From the IMG/VR virus record IMGVR_UViG_3300021389_002073, positions 1 through 64,000 of that record: a DNA stretch of 64,000 nt; one strand, given 5' to 3'. The notes beneath the pieces were generated by a model, which did no database searches, was not told the DNA's origin, and saw nothing but the letters and a program-made list of their open reading frames with translations. This document shows positions 34,101 to 43,888 of this stretch, piece after piece (the stretch's first letter is position 1; each line of letters begins with the position of its first letter). Both the position numbers and the translations under genes were made by a program. This stretch comes from a virus.

Positions 34101-37100
34101 ACAAGTGCTGGTAGCGGAACACACTCAATTGAAAGAATTTACGAAGTATTGATGCCTGGTAACAGGTCAATGCTATCAAATGACTTTACACAAGTTGCTG
34201 ATATGGGTTACGGCCTACTTGCAACCAACGGTGGTTTAACAGAAGCAGTTTCGATGTTTACTTACTACTGTTATGCATCGTACATGTCACTTAACGGTGC
34301 GCAGATTAGATCCGTTGGTGGTTCTTCTGCACATGGTATCTATGCATTGGTTGCAGATGGTTCGGATCCACTTGAGGTTCCAACACCAACTTCATTATAC
34401 AATGACCTTGCACAAACAGTTTACTGTTATTTCCCAAGTGCAGGATTTGCAAACACACAAAGTGGACTGTTCCTTTACGTTGACGGATACGATTACACGC
34501 CACTTAACAACTCAGAACTTGAAGTTGATCATGGCAATGTAATTTACAGATATCCTGTAACATCAGTTTCAACTTCTGATTTACCAGCAGGTGTTGCTAA
34601 ACTTAATTTAACAAGTGATTCAACTGGTAACTTTGATGGATTGTTTGCTGTTATTCCAGACAATACTAAAATGTCGTTGCGTTCTAACTCGCAGGTTATG
34701 CTAACAGGTGAACTGGTTGACGTTGCTACAAGACCATCAACTGGTTTGATATTACAAGAATACACAGACGTTTATCGTGTTCTACAGTTTGAGTCAGCAT
34801 CTGATTCAAGAGGTAACTATGAAGTAGAATTTACAGCAGCAGCACCAGGCGTTGGTACATTCCTTGCAACTATTAATGCAACGTCATCAACAGGTAATGT
34901 TGCTACGTTTAGTCAAAATCATGGATTAATTGTTGGAGACACTATTGTTCCAAGATCAACCGCAAATGGAATAACTGCAAGTACAACTTATCATATTATC
35001 GACGTTCCAACATATGACAGCGTTGTTTTAAGTACAAGTGCTGGCGGTAGTGCAGCTACACTAACCGACGGTACTCCAACTATTAAATGTGTTGTACCAC
35101 ACAAACAATTATTCAACTACAGACTGAGCTTTAGTTCAACTGGTACATTACCAGCAGGTATTACATCAGGTGAAACTTATTGGGTTAGAGAAGAAAACTT
35201 AACCGCAACAAACTTTGAACTTTCAAGTGTTATTAATGGGTCAACACCTGTAACAACAACTGATACAGGTACAGGTACACATTCAGCTATTATTGAAGGC
35301 TTGACTGTTACAACACTTAGAGAGAACTACAACTACATCGACTTAACACTATACAAGCCAGGCGAAGCGAAAGCAGGTACAACAGAAACTTGTACAATAT
35401 CTGTTGCATCTCCGGCCGTTATTACAAAAGTAACGCATAACCTCACACAAGGTGATCCAATTGTTTTCACAACAACTGGTTCATTACCAACAGGACTTAA
35501 TACAAGTACACATTACTTTGTACATACAGTTCTTGATGCAAATACATTTACAGTGAGTGTGGCATATCCGACACTGTCGGGTGCTGTACAAGTTGATACA
35601 ACCGGTGTTCAAAGTGGGACACACTCATACTACACACCAACTGGTGGTGTAGGCGATAGTTCATTTGCTATTGTTGCTGTTGCTCCTCAGGAAAGATCAA
35701 GAGTACAAGGAAGTACATTTGTATTCAACGGTGAAATATATGTAATTGATTTATTTGAAGATGAAACTGTAGTTGGTAATCCTTGGGCAAGGATTACACT
35801 TGATAAACCATTAGTAGATGCTCTTACACAGTATGAAGCATCATACACAGTTAAATCTGCTGTAGCAAAAGGAACAGATGGTGCTAACGGTAAACTAACA
35901 ATTAGAATTTCATTGACTCGTGTTACATCTCATGACTTACTTGAGATTGGTACAGGATCATATGCTGATACTAACTATCCAACAGAGATTTATGGACCAT
36001 CAGTTAATGCGTTCAACCCTGATACAGAAACAGATGAACGAAACGTTGGACGTGTGTTCTATGTAACCACTGACCAATTTGGTAACTTCAACGTTGGACC
36101 GTTCTTTAGAGTTGACCAAGGTACTGGACAGGTTACGTTCTCAGCAGCGATTGCATTGAGTAACTTGGACGGTATTGGATTTAAGCGTGGTGTTCCTGTT
36201 TCTGAATTTAGTACAGACTCTGGTATGACTGATAACGCTGTTGATACAGTGCCAACAGAAAACGCAACTAGACTTTACATTGAAAGACGTCTTGGTACCA
36301 CACACGGTGGTGCTCCAGTAACATCAGCAAACTTAATTCCACCAATCAATGGTGGCTTTATGGCACTAGATGGTTCACTGGCTATGAAAGGTCCACTCGA
36401 TACTGGTGGATTCAAACTTCTTAATGTTGGAGATCCAACACAACCGCAAGACGCAGTTAACTTAAGAAACTTAACATTTACTAACTTACAAGAATTTTCA
36501 ATCAATAATCTGAAAGCAAACGATATACTTGCATTTACAGGTAACGGTAACGATGCAATTAATGCAACTATTGTAGGTGATATTGCTTTAGATATTGACT
36601 CAACTGCAAACACTATTGATGCACAAATACAGCCAGATGTAATTGTTAACGCTGACGTTAACCCTTCAGCAGCAATTGATCAAAGCAAGTTGAATATGAC
36701 CGATGCTCAAGTACGTGCAAATGCAACAGGAATTACACAGGCTAATAAAGGTATTGCAGCATTTGATAATACGTTCTTTACTGTTACAGACGGTTGGGTA
36801 ACAATTACAGACAGTACAATTACTAAAGCAAAACTAGAACCTGTTACTGGTAAAAGTGTATTAGGTAATAACTTACTAAGTGCTGATCAACCAACAGACG
36901 TCTTGTTTACAACTGTTGTTGACCAAGGTGGTTCTATTAAGAAATCACAATATAGTACAACTGGTTTCTTAAGAAGAATTAGTAGTTCAAGTAACACTGC
37001 TGATGCTGATTACGGTATCATTGAAGCAACTGCAAACGCAAGTGCAAGTCAACTTGTACAAAGAGACGGCAACGCAGATGCACAAGCAAGAATATGGAAC

Positions 37101-37811
37101 GCTACAAGCTCATTTAATGTTAACGGTAACACAGCAGTAGGTTATGGTACATCAGGATCTGCAAGTTATGTAAGAGTGTTTACAGGTTCAAGTGGTAGTG
37201 GTGGTTTATATTTACAGAACGGTTCACTTGCAACAGACAAGAGAAACTTTTATGATAATGACTATCACCAGTTTAGAACACAGAACGGTGTATCACTTGC
37301 ACCAGTTGAAGCATCATCAATTATTACAACGTCATTAACAACTGGCGGTAATACTACAGCAGGTACAGTAACAGGACGTTGGACATTAACAGGAACAACT
37401 CCAAGTGAATCAAGGTTTGAAGCAACATATGCAGCTGACCTTGCAGAATACTACGAAGGTGACAAGGAATACGAAGTCGGAACAGTGCTAGTATTTGGTG
37501 GTGACAAGGAAGTTACAACTTCTAATAAGAAAGGCGATCCAAAAGTAGCAGGTGTTGTTTCGGATAGAGCAGCATATGTTATGTACGCAGGGTGTCCTGG
37601 ATTTAAAAATCTTGTTGCACTACAAGGTAGAGTACCTTGTAAGGTAGTTGGCAAGATTGAAAAAGGTGATTTAATTGTGTGTGCAGGCATACACGGTGTT
37701 GGTACAGTAGCAGATAGCGATGTACGAGCAGGTACAATTATTGGTAAAGCAATTGAAGCATATGATAGTGATCATATAGGCACAATTGAAGTAGCGGTAG
37801 GGAGAAACTAA
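31155..37811 (+). CDS. giant virion fibre/adhesin protein (2218 residues)
   Basis: The largest gene of the window. Residues 1-40 carry an IGAIGNDGTGDSIRDSFRKT attachment-type module also present at 39714 and 39978. A beta-helix-like section follows (around EENYPLKVPQNVAIIGDEFR). Three repeats of the TTGSLPTGL...YFV...GTHS kind lie near residues 940-1000, 1320-1390 and 1440-1500. The C-terminal part (ADLAEYYEGDKEYEVGTVLV, then GRVPCKVVGKIEKGD) resembles a phage fibre end domain. Host recognition or baseplate fibre is the likely role. Confidence 0.8.
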   Translation: MARKIVDIGAIGNDGTGDSIRDSFRKTNDNFKELYSSLGLGEKLTFIALDDTPTTFLGQEGAVLAVNPTTDGLQFKQITAGLGITIDDTSNSNQIIVATEFSEISGDPSPQLGGNLSVASGGNTYRIKDMATPVSDDEAANKEYVDTKISRAGIGAVDPSTGNPNVAFGTMTGPLILSRSPEPADDELYDGLIAATKQYVDNASFGSKVNLYVATSGQDERVGVSEELQGRALAYAYRTIEAALKRAEELVLESLDDIGPYKKQLTFNNGSGTVTLSEIASSPSSGIGFAGNARMSVDTITMNAPGANYQAGDIITLQGGTGSNATIEVLSTATTPGAITTFKLLAQGDYTVLPGTSGVVTTSDSTFGIGATFDVTYKVNGIDITNGGSGYSLVSVRVTGGAGSTGSFGTAVITSGTITSIDILDSGSGFTAIPTVNVDLPRFLLKTDGYRTDFTGDVLTDTPVAFRTRDLREGLYLRGETSGALAQILAHEGALDSLGNEIFDVDIKYGTFLIDEPISYGDITNQIQIAVLVESGIYEENYPLKVPQNVAIIGDEFRRVLIKPRQGTSSSPWAFQKFRRDTNIDGLTTATQLYGHHYLSDSTQPVYPKIDNKGAYRKAAALIKLNKSFIQNEVVEWIDTQIASNTAPFTQSFTYNKVLCKRDVGLVIDAMIFDLKYGGYNRTISAGLKYYQSASGRLAITTQLSQTIAGLERAQTAIDYVIQNLPLPGTVTTAVQIIDTSFIAETGTQGVVAELFDAIEDVMDGSGSVNYPEENDKLDVFLMNDANIIRAVTGQGHGGFMMVLDPEGQILAKSPYCQESASFSKSINKQTFAGGMFVDGFAGNLQFRHASSTTSTRIEVTGLERVPQLPCSFIVDDTVFRVNYVRDFVFNKNGSSASFILDETTPFTRTAGPVTATITNANPAVITSAAHKLQEGAVVRFTTTGSLPTGLIVGKDYFVSGVNLTTNTFQVAESLGGTSVATTSAGSGTHSIERIYEVLMPGNRSMLSNDFTQVADMGYGLLATNGGLTEAVSMFTYYCYASYMSLNGAQIRSVGGSSAHGIYALVADGSDPLEVPTPTSLYNDLAQTVYCYFPSAGFANTQSGLFLYVDGYDYTPLNNSELEVDHGNVIYRYPVTSVSTSDLPAGVAKLNLTSDSTGNFDGLFAVIPDNTKMSLRSNSQVMLTGELVDVATRPSTGLILQEYTDVYRVLQFESASDSRGNYEVEFTAAAPGVGTFLATINATSSTGNVATFSQNHGLIVGDTIVPRSTANGITASTTYHIIDVPTYDSVVLSTSAGGSAATLTDGTPTIKCVVPHKQLFNYRLSFSSTGTLPAGITSGETYWVREENLTATNFELSSVINGSTPVTTTDTGTGTHSAIIEGLTVTTLRENYNYIDLTLYKPGEAKAGTTETCTISVASPAVITKVTHNLTQGDPIVFTTTGSLPTGLNTSTHYFVHTVLDANTFTVSVAYPTLSGAVQVDTTGVQSGTHSYYTPTGGVGDSSFAIVAVAPQERSRVQGSTFVFNGEIYVIDLFEDETVVGNPWARITLDKPLVDALTQYEASYTVKSAVAKGTDGANGKLTIRISLTRVTSHDLLEIGTGSYADTNYPTEIYGPSVNAFNPDTETDERNVGRVFYVTTDQFGNFNVGPFFRVDQGTGQVTFSAAIALSNLDGIGFKRGVPVSEFSTDSGMTDNAVDTVPTENATRLYIERRLGTTHGGAPVTSANLIPPINGGFMALDGSLAMKGPLDTGGFKLLNVGDPTQPQDAVNLRNLTFTNLQEFSINNLKANDILAFTGNGNDAINATIVGDIALDIDSTANTIDAQIQPDVIVNADVNPSAAIDQSKLNMTDAQVRANATGITQANKGIAAFDNTFFTVTDGWVTITDSTITKAKLEPVTGKSVLGNNLLSADQPTDVLFTTVVDQGGSIKKSQYSTTGFLRRISSSSNTADADYGIIEATANASASQLVQRDGNADAQARIWNATSSFNVNGNTAVGYGTSGSASYVRVFTGSSGSGGLYLQNGSLATDKRNFYDNDYHQFRTQNGVSLAPVEASSIITTSLTTGGNTTAGTVTGRWTLTGTTPSESRFEATYAADLAEYYEGDKEYEVGTVLVFGGDKEVTTSNKKGDPKVAGVVSDRAAYVMYAGCPGFKNLVALQGRVPCKVVGKIEKGDLIVCAGIHGVGTVADSDVRAGTIIGKAIEAYDSDHIGTIEVAVGRN

Positions 37812-39703
37812 TGGCATATAATACAAACATAACGCCAGGTAATCCACCACTTTTATGGGATAAGTTTAAAAGTGCATTAGATGAAGTCAATGCAAACTTT
37901 GTAACTATCGGTGCAACACTTGCAGGTGGCGAACAAAAAACAATTACTAATACAACCCAAGCAAGTCCTGTTGTAGTTACAACTTCAACAGCACACGGAC
38001 TTACTGACGGACAACGTGTAACTATTACAGATGTAGTAGGTATGACACAACTAAATGGTAATACTTATTATGCGGATGTACTAACCAGTAACACTTTTGC
38101 TCTTTACACAGATGCAGGAATTAGTTCAGCAGTTAATGGCACAGGCTTTACTGCATATGCATCAGGTGGTAAAACACAAGGACTAAATGAATTTAGTACA
38201 CTTAACTTAGAAGCACTTACTACTTCTGTTAAGCCAGCAGACGATGCACAAAAAGTTTTAGGTGATGCTACACACAAATGGAAAGAAGTACACGTTGCTG
38301 AAACATTAGATTCAGCAGGTAATGAAGATAATGGATTGTATTTAGGTACAGCACATGTTAAAGGCGAAAGCGGTAAAGTTGATTTACCATTTGGTTCAAC
38401 TATTGGCGGTGACTTAATTATTGATCCAGAGAAAAGATATTTTAGATATATTAATTTAGATGACGGTGATATTGTTGAAGCTGATCACACAAATGATACT
38501 TTATCATTTTACGGTGGTACTGGTGTACAACTAGTAGCAGGAAGTGATGCAGACAGTATTACATTTATTAACGATGGTGTAACACAAGCAATTGCAAGTA
38601 CAGGTATTACAGTTAGTTCAGCAACAGGCAATGTAACAATTACTAACACAGGTGTTACATCTGCACAAAACACAACTAACATTCCTAGTAGAGCAGCAGG
38701 AAGAACAGCAGGCGAAGGTATTACAGTTAGTTCAATAACTGGTGCTGTGCAGTTTACTAACACAGGTGTGCTAGAAGTACAACAAGGTTTTGGTATTACA
38801 GTTTCAACAGATCCTGCAACAGGTATTGCAACTGTTTCAAACTCTGCTCCAGCAGTTCCAACATTCCAACAAATTGCTGTCGACGGACAAACTAGTATTG
38901 CAGCAGATAGTACTGCTGATATTTTAAGATTTGAAAATGGTTATGGAATCAACATTACACTTGATTCACCTAACGATAAAATTACTGTTGCACTTGATCA
39001 AAAAATTGATATAACAGGTTCAGTATTTGCAGATGACAGTACAATATTAGTAGATGGTGTTCTTGGAAGAATTGTTGCTCCAGTATTCGCAGACACAAAC
39101 GGAACACACTACGGCCCAGTACAAGGAACAGTTACAGGAAACTTAGTTGGTCCAAGTGCAGGTTTACATACCGGAGAAGTAAAAGGTTCAGTTGTTGCTG
39201 ACGATAGCACATTATTAGTTGACGGAGTCGATGGCAAGATTGTTGGTAACGTTGATTCAGGAAGTGTATTAGTAGGAGCGTTAGCACCAAACGCTATTTC
39301 AGTTGATGTTGGTGCTGATGGTAACAGATTTGAAAATGCTTGGTTTACCGGTAACATTGCTACAGACTCATTAACTGCAAATCTAATTACTGGAAATTTA
39401 AAAGGCACTGTAGTTGGTGACGACAGTACAATATTAGTAGATGGTGTTAGCAGTACTATACCAGCAGCAGTATTACAAGGTACAGCAACCATTGACATTA
39501 GAGGTTCAGTATTTGGTGATGACTCTTCTGTGGTAATTGATGGTGCAACAGGCACAGTTACAGGTAAGATTGCACCAGGCTCAGCTGCTCCAAGTTCAGA
39601 AACAGAAGCAGCAGAAGTTGGCGAAATTAGAGTTGATGACAATTATGTTTATGTCCGCAAGAGTACGGGCTGGGGCAAAATTGCAATTGGCGGTTGGGTA
39701 TAG
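37811..39703 (+). CDS. virion fibre protein with DDSTILVDG repeats
   Basis: A 630-residue structural protein coupled to the preceding gene by a one-base TAATG overlap. The N-terminus (LLWDKFKSALDEVNANF) is a divergent form of the attachment module of its neighbours. The middle contains GITVSSATGNVTITNTGVTS-type beta repeats, and the C-terminal third has four copies of a GSVxADDSTILVDGVxGxI repeat. It ends in a short tip, VRKSTGWGKIAIGGWV. Probably a trimeric fibre segment. Confidence 0.75.
   Translation: MAYNTNITPGNPPLLWDKFKSALDEVNANFVTIGATLAGGEQKTITNTTQASPVVVTTSTAHGLTDGQRVTITDVVGMTQLNGNTYYADVLTSNTFALYTDAGISSAVNGTGFTAYASGGKTQGLNEFSTLNLEALTTSVKPADDAQKVLGDATHKWKEVHVAETLDSAGNEDNGLYLGTAHVKGESGKVDLPFGSTIGGDLIIDPEKRYFRYINLDDGDIVEADHTNDTLSFYGGTGVQLVAGSDADSITFINDGVTQAIASTGITVSSATGNVTITNTGVTSAQNTTNIPSRAAGRTAGEGITVSSITGAVQFTNTGVLEVQQGFGITVSTDPATGIATVSNSAPAVPTFQQIAVDGQTSIAADSTADILRFENGYGINITLDSPNDKITVALDQKIDITGSVFADDSTILVDGVLGRIVAPVFADTNGTHYGPVQGTVTGNLVGPSAGLHTGEVKGSVVADDSTLLVDGVDGKIVGNVDSGSVLVGALAPNAISVDVGADGNRFENAWFTGNIATDSLTANLITGNLKGTVVGDDSTILVDGVSSTIPAAVLQGTATIDIRGSVFGDDSSVVIDGATGTVTGKIAPGSAAPSSETEAAEVGEIRVDDNYVYVRKSTGWGKIAIGGWV
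39019..39552 (+). repeat. four-copy protein-level repeat (DDSTILVDG)
   Basis: Within the 630-residue fibre protein, four units with cores DDSTILVDG, DDSTLLVDG, DDSTILVDG and DDSSVVIDG recur at about 39035, 39200, 39420 and 39520. The spacing is uneven, so copies have been shuffled or partly lost. Confidence 0.7.
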
Positions 39704-39713
39704 GAGCGGATAG

Positions 39714-39968
39714 ATGGCAAAACTTACAGTAAACATTGGAACATCCGCAAACGATAGAACAGGCGATACTCTACGTGGAGCGTTTGAAAAAATTAATTCT
39801 AACTTTACAGAACTTTATGTTGGACCACCACAACTAACACAAACTGAGATAGATGCACTTACACCAGTTTTTGGAATGATGGTTTACAACACAACAACAG
39901 GAAAGTTTCAAGGATACGCTGCTGATGCAAATAATGATAGTACAGCAGGCTGGGCAGATCTACATTAG
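39714..39968 (+). CDS. small virion protein with fibre attachment module
   Basis: An 84-residue protein. Residues 1-36 (VNIGTSANDRTGDTLRGAF, then EKINSNFTELY) are the same module that starts the 2218-residue protein, and the rest (TPVFGMMVYNTTTGKFQGY) is a short beta tail typical of fibre tips. It has a good GGAG ribosome site. It may be a minor fibre or adaptor. Confidence 0.65.
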   Translation: MAKLTVNIGTSANDRTGDTLRGAFEKINSNFTELYVGPPQLTQTEIDALTPVFGMMVYNTTTGKFQGYAADANNDSTAGWADLH

Positions 39969-39977
39969 GAGTGATAC

Positions 39978-40553
39978 ATGGCGATACAAACAATAAACAT
40001 AGGTAATATTGTAAACGACGGGTTAGGTGATGATCTACGAACAGCGTTCCAGAAAGTTAACACAAACTTCTCAACACTAGAAACAGAACTAACAATTACA
40101 GCAACCAATACAGGTGCTAATGGTGTTAGTGTGTTTAGAGATAAAGTTGGTGCAAATCTAAACTTTAGAAAACTAGTAGCTGGTTCTAAAATTCAACTTG
40201 ACGAAGGTAACGAAGCAATTATTGTTGCTAGTACTGCGCCAGATGCATTTACAAGAATCGATACAGATAGTGGTAGTATGTTGGCTAATACACACCAACA
40301 AATTACTATGGAAGGTACTAGTGCGCCACAATCAGAAAACGGATTCAAAGATATTGAAGTTACCGCTGTAGGCAGCACTATTAAATTTAAAACTATTGTA
40401 CCGGTAACTGAATACTTAACAACATACGACTTTGGACCTGTTGGAGCTTCAGGGTTTGAAAATGCCATACAATTAGCACTGCAAGGATCTAATATTGATT
40501 TTGGTACACTAACGTATGATTCAGGAATCAATTTAGATGTTGGCGGTTTATAA
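39978..40553 (+). CDS. virion protein with fibre attachment module
   Basis: A 191-residue protein opening with INIGNIVNDGLGDDLRTAF and QKVNTNF, the shared module, followed by a beta-rich body with GSKIQLDEGNEAIIV and a C-terminal LTYDSGINLDVGGL. A GGAG site precedes the ATG. It forms part of the late fibre operon; its exact place in the particle is unknown. Confidence 0.65.
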   Translation: MAIQTINIGNIVNDGLGDDLRTAFQKVNTNFSTLETELTITATNTGANGVSVFRDKVGANLNFRKLVAGSKIQLDEGNEAIIVASTAPDAFTRIDTDSGSMLANTHQQITMEGTSAPQSENGFKDIEVTAVGSTIKFKTIVPVTEYLTTYDFGPVGASGFENAIQLALQGSNIDFGTLTYDSGINLDVGGL

Positions 40554-40567
40554 GGAGCAAATTCTAA

Positions 40568-43042
40568 ATGGCAATTACTTGGATTACGCCAGCAGGAGAC
40601 CTAGGTACTTTCGAAGAAAGGATCACAGTCAACATTCCAATAGAAGCGTCTACTGATACTTCTAGTACAATTTCATATTCTATAATTGCTGGTTCACTTC
40701 CTGTAGGTTGTGTTTTATCTAATGGTGTAATCAAAGGCGCACCTGGAGAAGTTACAAAACACACAACTAATAAATTTGTTATCAGAGCTGATGACGGTAC
40801 TGGTGGCTGTATGGATAGAACATTTAGTATGTCCATAACAGGAGCAGACTTTCCAGAATGGATTACAGAAAGAGGTTATTTAAATGTTGGGCAAGGTGAT
40901 GCATACTTTGCACTTGACGATTCTAAAATAGACTTTCAATTACAAGCAACAGACAAAGATCTTACAGCAGGGGAGACTCTAAGCTACTATATGGTGCCTA
41001 ACAGCGGTCTTTTACCTCCGGGCTTGTCATTGTCCCAAACAGGAAAGATCAGCGGTTTTACGGAGCCTGTGCAGGCTGTAGAGTACAATTCAACTAACAC
41101 TGGAGCATACGATACACATTCTTTTGATACTGTTCCACTTGATATTGCAAAAAATACATCAACTGGTTTTGACACATACTTTTACGATACACAAAGATTT
41201 GACTATGCAGAAGGAAGTCAAATACCTAGAAAATTAAGTAGAGAATATACATTTAGTATTGCAGTTACTGACGGCATTAATGCTATACATAGAACATTTA
41301 AAATCTATGTTGTTACTGAAGAATTTTTAAAAGCAGACAACACATTACTACAAGTTGATACAAATTTATTCCAAGCAGATAATAGTGGTAACAGACAACC
41401 ACTATGGATTACAGATCCTTACTTAGGTAGATATAGAGCAAATAACTTTGTAACTGTTGCACTAGATGTTTACGATCCACCTACACTATCAGGTACAATA
41501 ACTTATTTCTTAGTTGAAAATAATCCAGATGGTACTCCAAGTACTATACCACCCGGTCTTACTCTCGACACTGTAACAGGAGACCTTTCTGGTAAAGTTC
41601 CGTATCAAGCAGCAGTAACTAAAAATTATCAGTTCACTATGAGAGCTGTAAACTTTCCTGCAAACTTAGCAACAATTAATTACACACTTGTAGGTAATTG
41701 GAGTAGTACTAGAATTTATACTGTTAACGAAGCAATTGTTTATGATGGAATTATTTACATCGCTATTGTGGAGAACCAAAACAGATTGCCTACAGATACT
41801 GATTTTTGGGTGCCAGGTGTTTCAACAGTTGAAAGAACATTCAACATAGACATCATTGGTGAGGTTGAAAGTTCAATTGAATGGATTACACCTTCTGATA
41901 GAGGAACTATTAAACCTAACGAGCCAAGTAACTTATATGTCGAAGCAAAAAGTTTATTGTATGGTGGCAGAATTTTATACACACTTGAAAGTGGAAACTT
42001 ACCTGCAGGATTAGAATTTTTACCTACAGGACTTATTCAAGGTAAAGTAAAACAATTTGAAGATGATAAAGGGTTAGGGCTAACTAGATTTTATGAACAG
42101 GATAGTGCTGGAGAAGATTCATCAACTAGATCTCGAGACTTTAGTTTAACATTTGATCAAGGTCGATCGTCTTTTGATAAAGAGTTTAAATTTACAGTTA
42201 AAGCACAAGACGGTGCAAACTTTGCTGAAGCATTGAGAGAATTTAAAATTAAAGTAATTGCTGATAATCAAACAGTATTCTCAAACATATATGTTAGAGC
42301 ATTACAATCAAAAGAGAAAAGATTATCATGGTTTAACTTTATTACTGACTCTACTGTTTTTAAACCAGAGGACATTTATCGTTATGGTGATAAGAACTAC
42401 GGAGTACAGAGTGAATTAACAGCATTACTATTTGCTGGTATTGAAAGTAAAACAGCAGAACTGTTTGTTTCTGCAATGGGCAGGAACCATTACAACAAAC
42501 GCTTTACGTTTGGTAATGTTAAAAAAGCAGTAGCAAAAGACCCAACTACATCTGAATTGTTGTATGAAGTTGTATATGTTGATATAATTGACGATCTTGA
42601 AAAGAATGGTAAAAGCATATCACAAGTAGTAGAATTACCAGATGATATTAATAGTAAAATCATTGTAAGTTACGACAGTATTAGCATTGATAGTGATGTT
42701 CCATTAGTAAGTGATTCAGATCATCAAAGAATTTTTCCTAATTCAGTAAATAACATGAGAAAGAGAATACAAACTGTTGGGGAAAGAGACAGAGGGTTTT
42801 TACCTCTATGGATGAGAAGTATACAAGAAACAAGCACTTTTGAGCTTGGATTTACTAAAGCATTAGTATTATGCTATACAAAACCAGGGAAAGCCGACAG
42901 TATTATAGCTAGAATTAAACAAAAAGCGTTTGATTTCAAGTCTATTAACTTTGTTGCAGATCGCTATATCATAGATATAGTTGACGGGCAAATTGAGGAT
43001 AAATACTTTGTATTCCCGCAACGTGGAGAAAAGAAACCGTGA
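40568..43042 (+). CDS. large virion protein with Ig-like (cadherin-type) repeats
   Basis: An 824-residue protein. LPPGLSLSQTGKISG, IPPGLTLDTVTGDLSGKVP and LPAGLEFLPTGLIQGKV are the PxGLxxxxxTGxIxG signatures of bacterial Ig/cadherin-like domains (He_PIG type). A C-terminal 300 residues are alpha/beta and charged. Such proteins often form baseplate or fibre parts that touch surface sugars. The gene ends in a GTGA overlap with the next. Confidence 0.72.
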   Translation: MAITWITPAGDLGTFEERITVNIPIEASTDTSSTISYSIIAGSLPVGCVLSNGVIKGAPGEVTKHTTNKFVIRADDGTGGCMDRTFSMSITGADFPEWITERGYLNVGQGDAYFALDDSKIDFQLQATDKDLTAGETLSYYMVPNSGLLPPGLSLSQTGKISGFTEPVQAVEYNSTNTGAYDTHSFDTVPLDIAKNTSTGFDTYFYDTQRFDYAEGSQIPRKLSREYTFSIAVTDGINAIHRTFKIYVVTEEFLKADNTLLQVDTNLFQADNSGNRQPLWITDPYLGRYRANNFVTVALDVYDPPTLSGTITYFLVENNPDGTPSTIPPGLTLDTVTGDLSGKVPYQAAVTKNYQFTMRAVNFPANLATINYTLVGNWSSTRIYTVNEAIVYDGIIYIAIVENQNRLPTDTDFWVPGVSTVERTFNIDIIGEVESSIEWITPSDRGTIKPNEPSNLYVEAKSLLYGGRILYTLESGNLPAGLEFLPTGLIQGKVKQFEDDKGLGLTRFYEQDSAGEDSSTRSRDFSLTFDQGRSSFDKEFKFTVKAQDGANFAEALREFKIKVIADNQTVFSNIYVRALQSKEKRLSWFNFITDSTVFKPEDIYRYGDKNYGVQSELTALLFAGIESKTAELFVSAMGRNHYNKRFTFGNVKKAVAKDPTTSELLYEVVYVDIIDDLEKNGKSISQVVELPDDINSKIIVSYDSISIDSDVPLVSDSDHQRIFPNSVNNMRKRIQTVGERDRGFLPLWMRSIQETSTFELGFTKALVLCYTKPGKADSIIARIKQKAFDFKSINFVADRYIIDIVDGQIEDKYFVFPQRGEKKP

Positions 43043-43653
43043 GTAATATAAATTATTTGAGCATAAACGAAAACTTTCCTGTAGCAGGTGCCGATAACGA
43101 CACCCAAACATTCAGGGATAATTTCGATACTATTAAAACAAGTTTAAACACAGCCAAGACTGAAATTACTAGTCTTGAGTCAACTACTGCTAGATTATCT
43201 AATCCAGGCGGTGGTGCATACATTAATGACTTTCAACTTAACCAAGTTACAAGAGCTGTTATGGCAAATAACAGAGATAAACTTAACAATTTGGGTACAG
43301 TACCACTTGTTGAAGGTACAACAACAGAGATTGATTACCAAACTGGCTCATACTTTATTATTAACGCTTCATCCGCTCTTAACTTACAGTTTACAAACTT
43401 TGCTGGAGATCCTGCAAATGGTGAAGAAACATCAGCCCAAAGTGGTGTTAGTAAAGTAACTTTGGAACTTTATACATCAGGTGTTGGTGATAGAGCTGTA
43501 ACATTTACAACTACAGGCGGAACTGTAATTAAGAAAGATAGCAGTTTTCCAGCATCACTTACATTAACTTCTAACACAGATCCTGTGTTTATTGAAGTTT
43601 GGCGTCATAGCCAAGAATTCATATACATGAGATACTTAGGCTCATTTAGTTAA
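43039..43653 (+). CDS. virion protein, last of the fibre operon
   Basis: A 204-residue protein starting at GTG 43039 inside the previous stop. The N-terminus (FPVAGADNDTQTFRDNFDTI) is a divergent attachment module, with a predicted coiled coil at 35-55, then a beta-rich body ending FIEVWRHSQEFIYMRYLGSFS. That ending resembles small beta-sandwich head or neck proteins of T4-like marine phages. Confidence 0.6.
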   Translation: MSNINYLSINENFPVAGADNDTQTFRDNFDTIKTSLNTAKTEITSLESTTARLSNPGGGAYINDFQLNQVTRAVMANNRDKLNNLGTVPLVEGTTTEIDYQTGSYFIINASSALNLQFTNFAGDPANGEETSAQSGVSKVTLELYTSGVGDRAVTFTTTGGTVIKKDSSFPASLTLTSNTDPVFIEVWRHSQEFIYMRYLGSFS

Positions 43654-43654
43654 T

Positions 43655-43888
43655 ATGTTTCACCCATTAGAAGAAGATTTATCCGAAATGACTACCTCTG
43701 AGGTAGAGCTTAAACTAAGCGAATTGAACAAAAAATATTACCAAGCGAGCCGTTTAGGCAATAATCAACTGTTGACACAACTTCAAACTTTTGTTACAAT
43801 ATATAGAAATGAACTTCGCCAGAGAGCAATACAAGCGAAATTTGATGAACAAGAGAAAGATTTGGATCAACTGATTAATGTGGACTGA
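43655..43888 (+). CDS. small conserved phage protein, helical
   Basis: A 77-residue acidic, mostly helical protein (SEVELKLSELNKKYYQASRL). From memory, similar proteins are found next to structural genes in marine T4-like phages. No ribosome site is evident; the ATG follows the previous stop closely, so re-initiation is likely. Function unknown. Confidence 0.6.
   Translation: MFHPLEEDLSEMTTSEVELKLSELNKKYYQASRLGNNQLLTQLQTFVTIYRNELRQRAIQAKFDEQEKDLDQLINVD

Noticed and set aside
38509-39642. Leftward frames of 84 and 177 codons inside the fibre gene
   Set aside because: They mirror the repetitive fibre coding sequence and have low-complexity translations without start signals.
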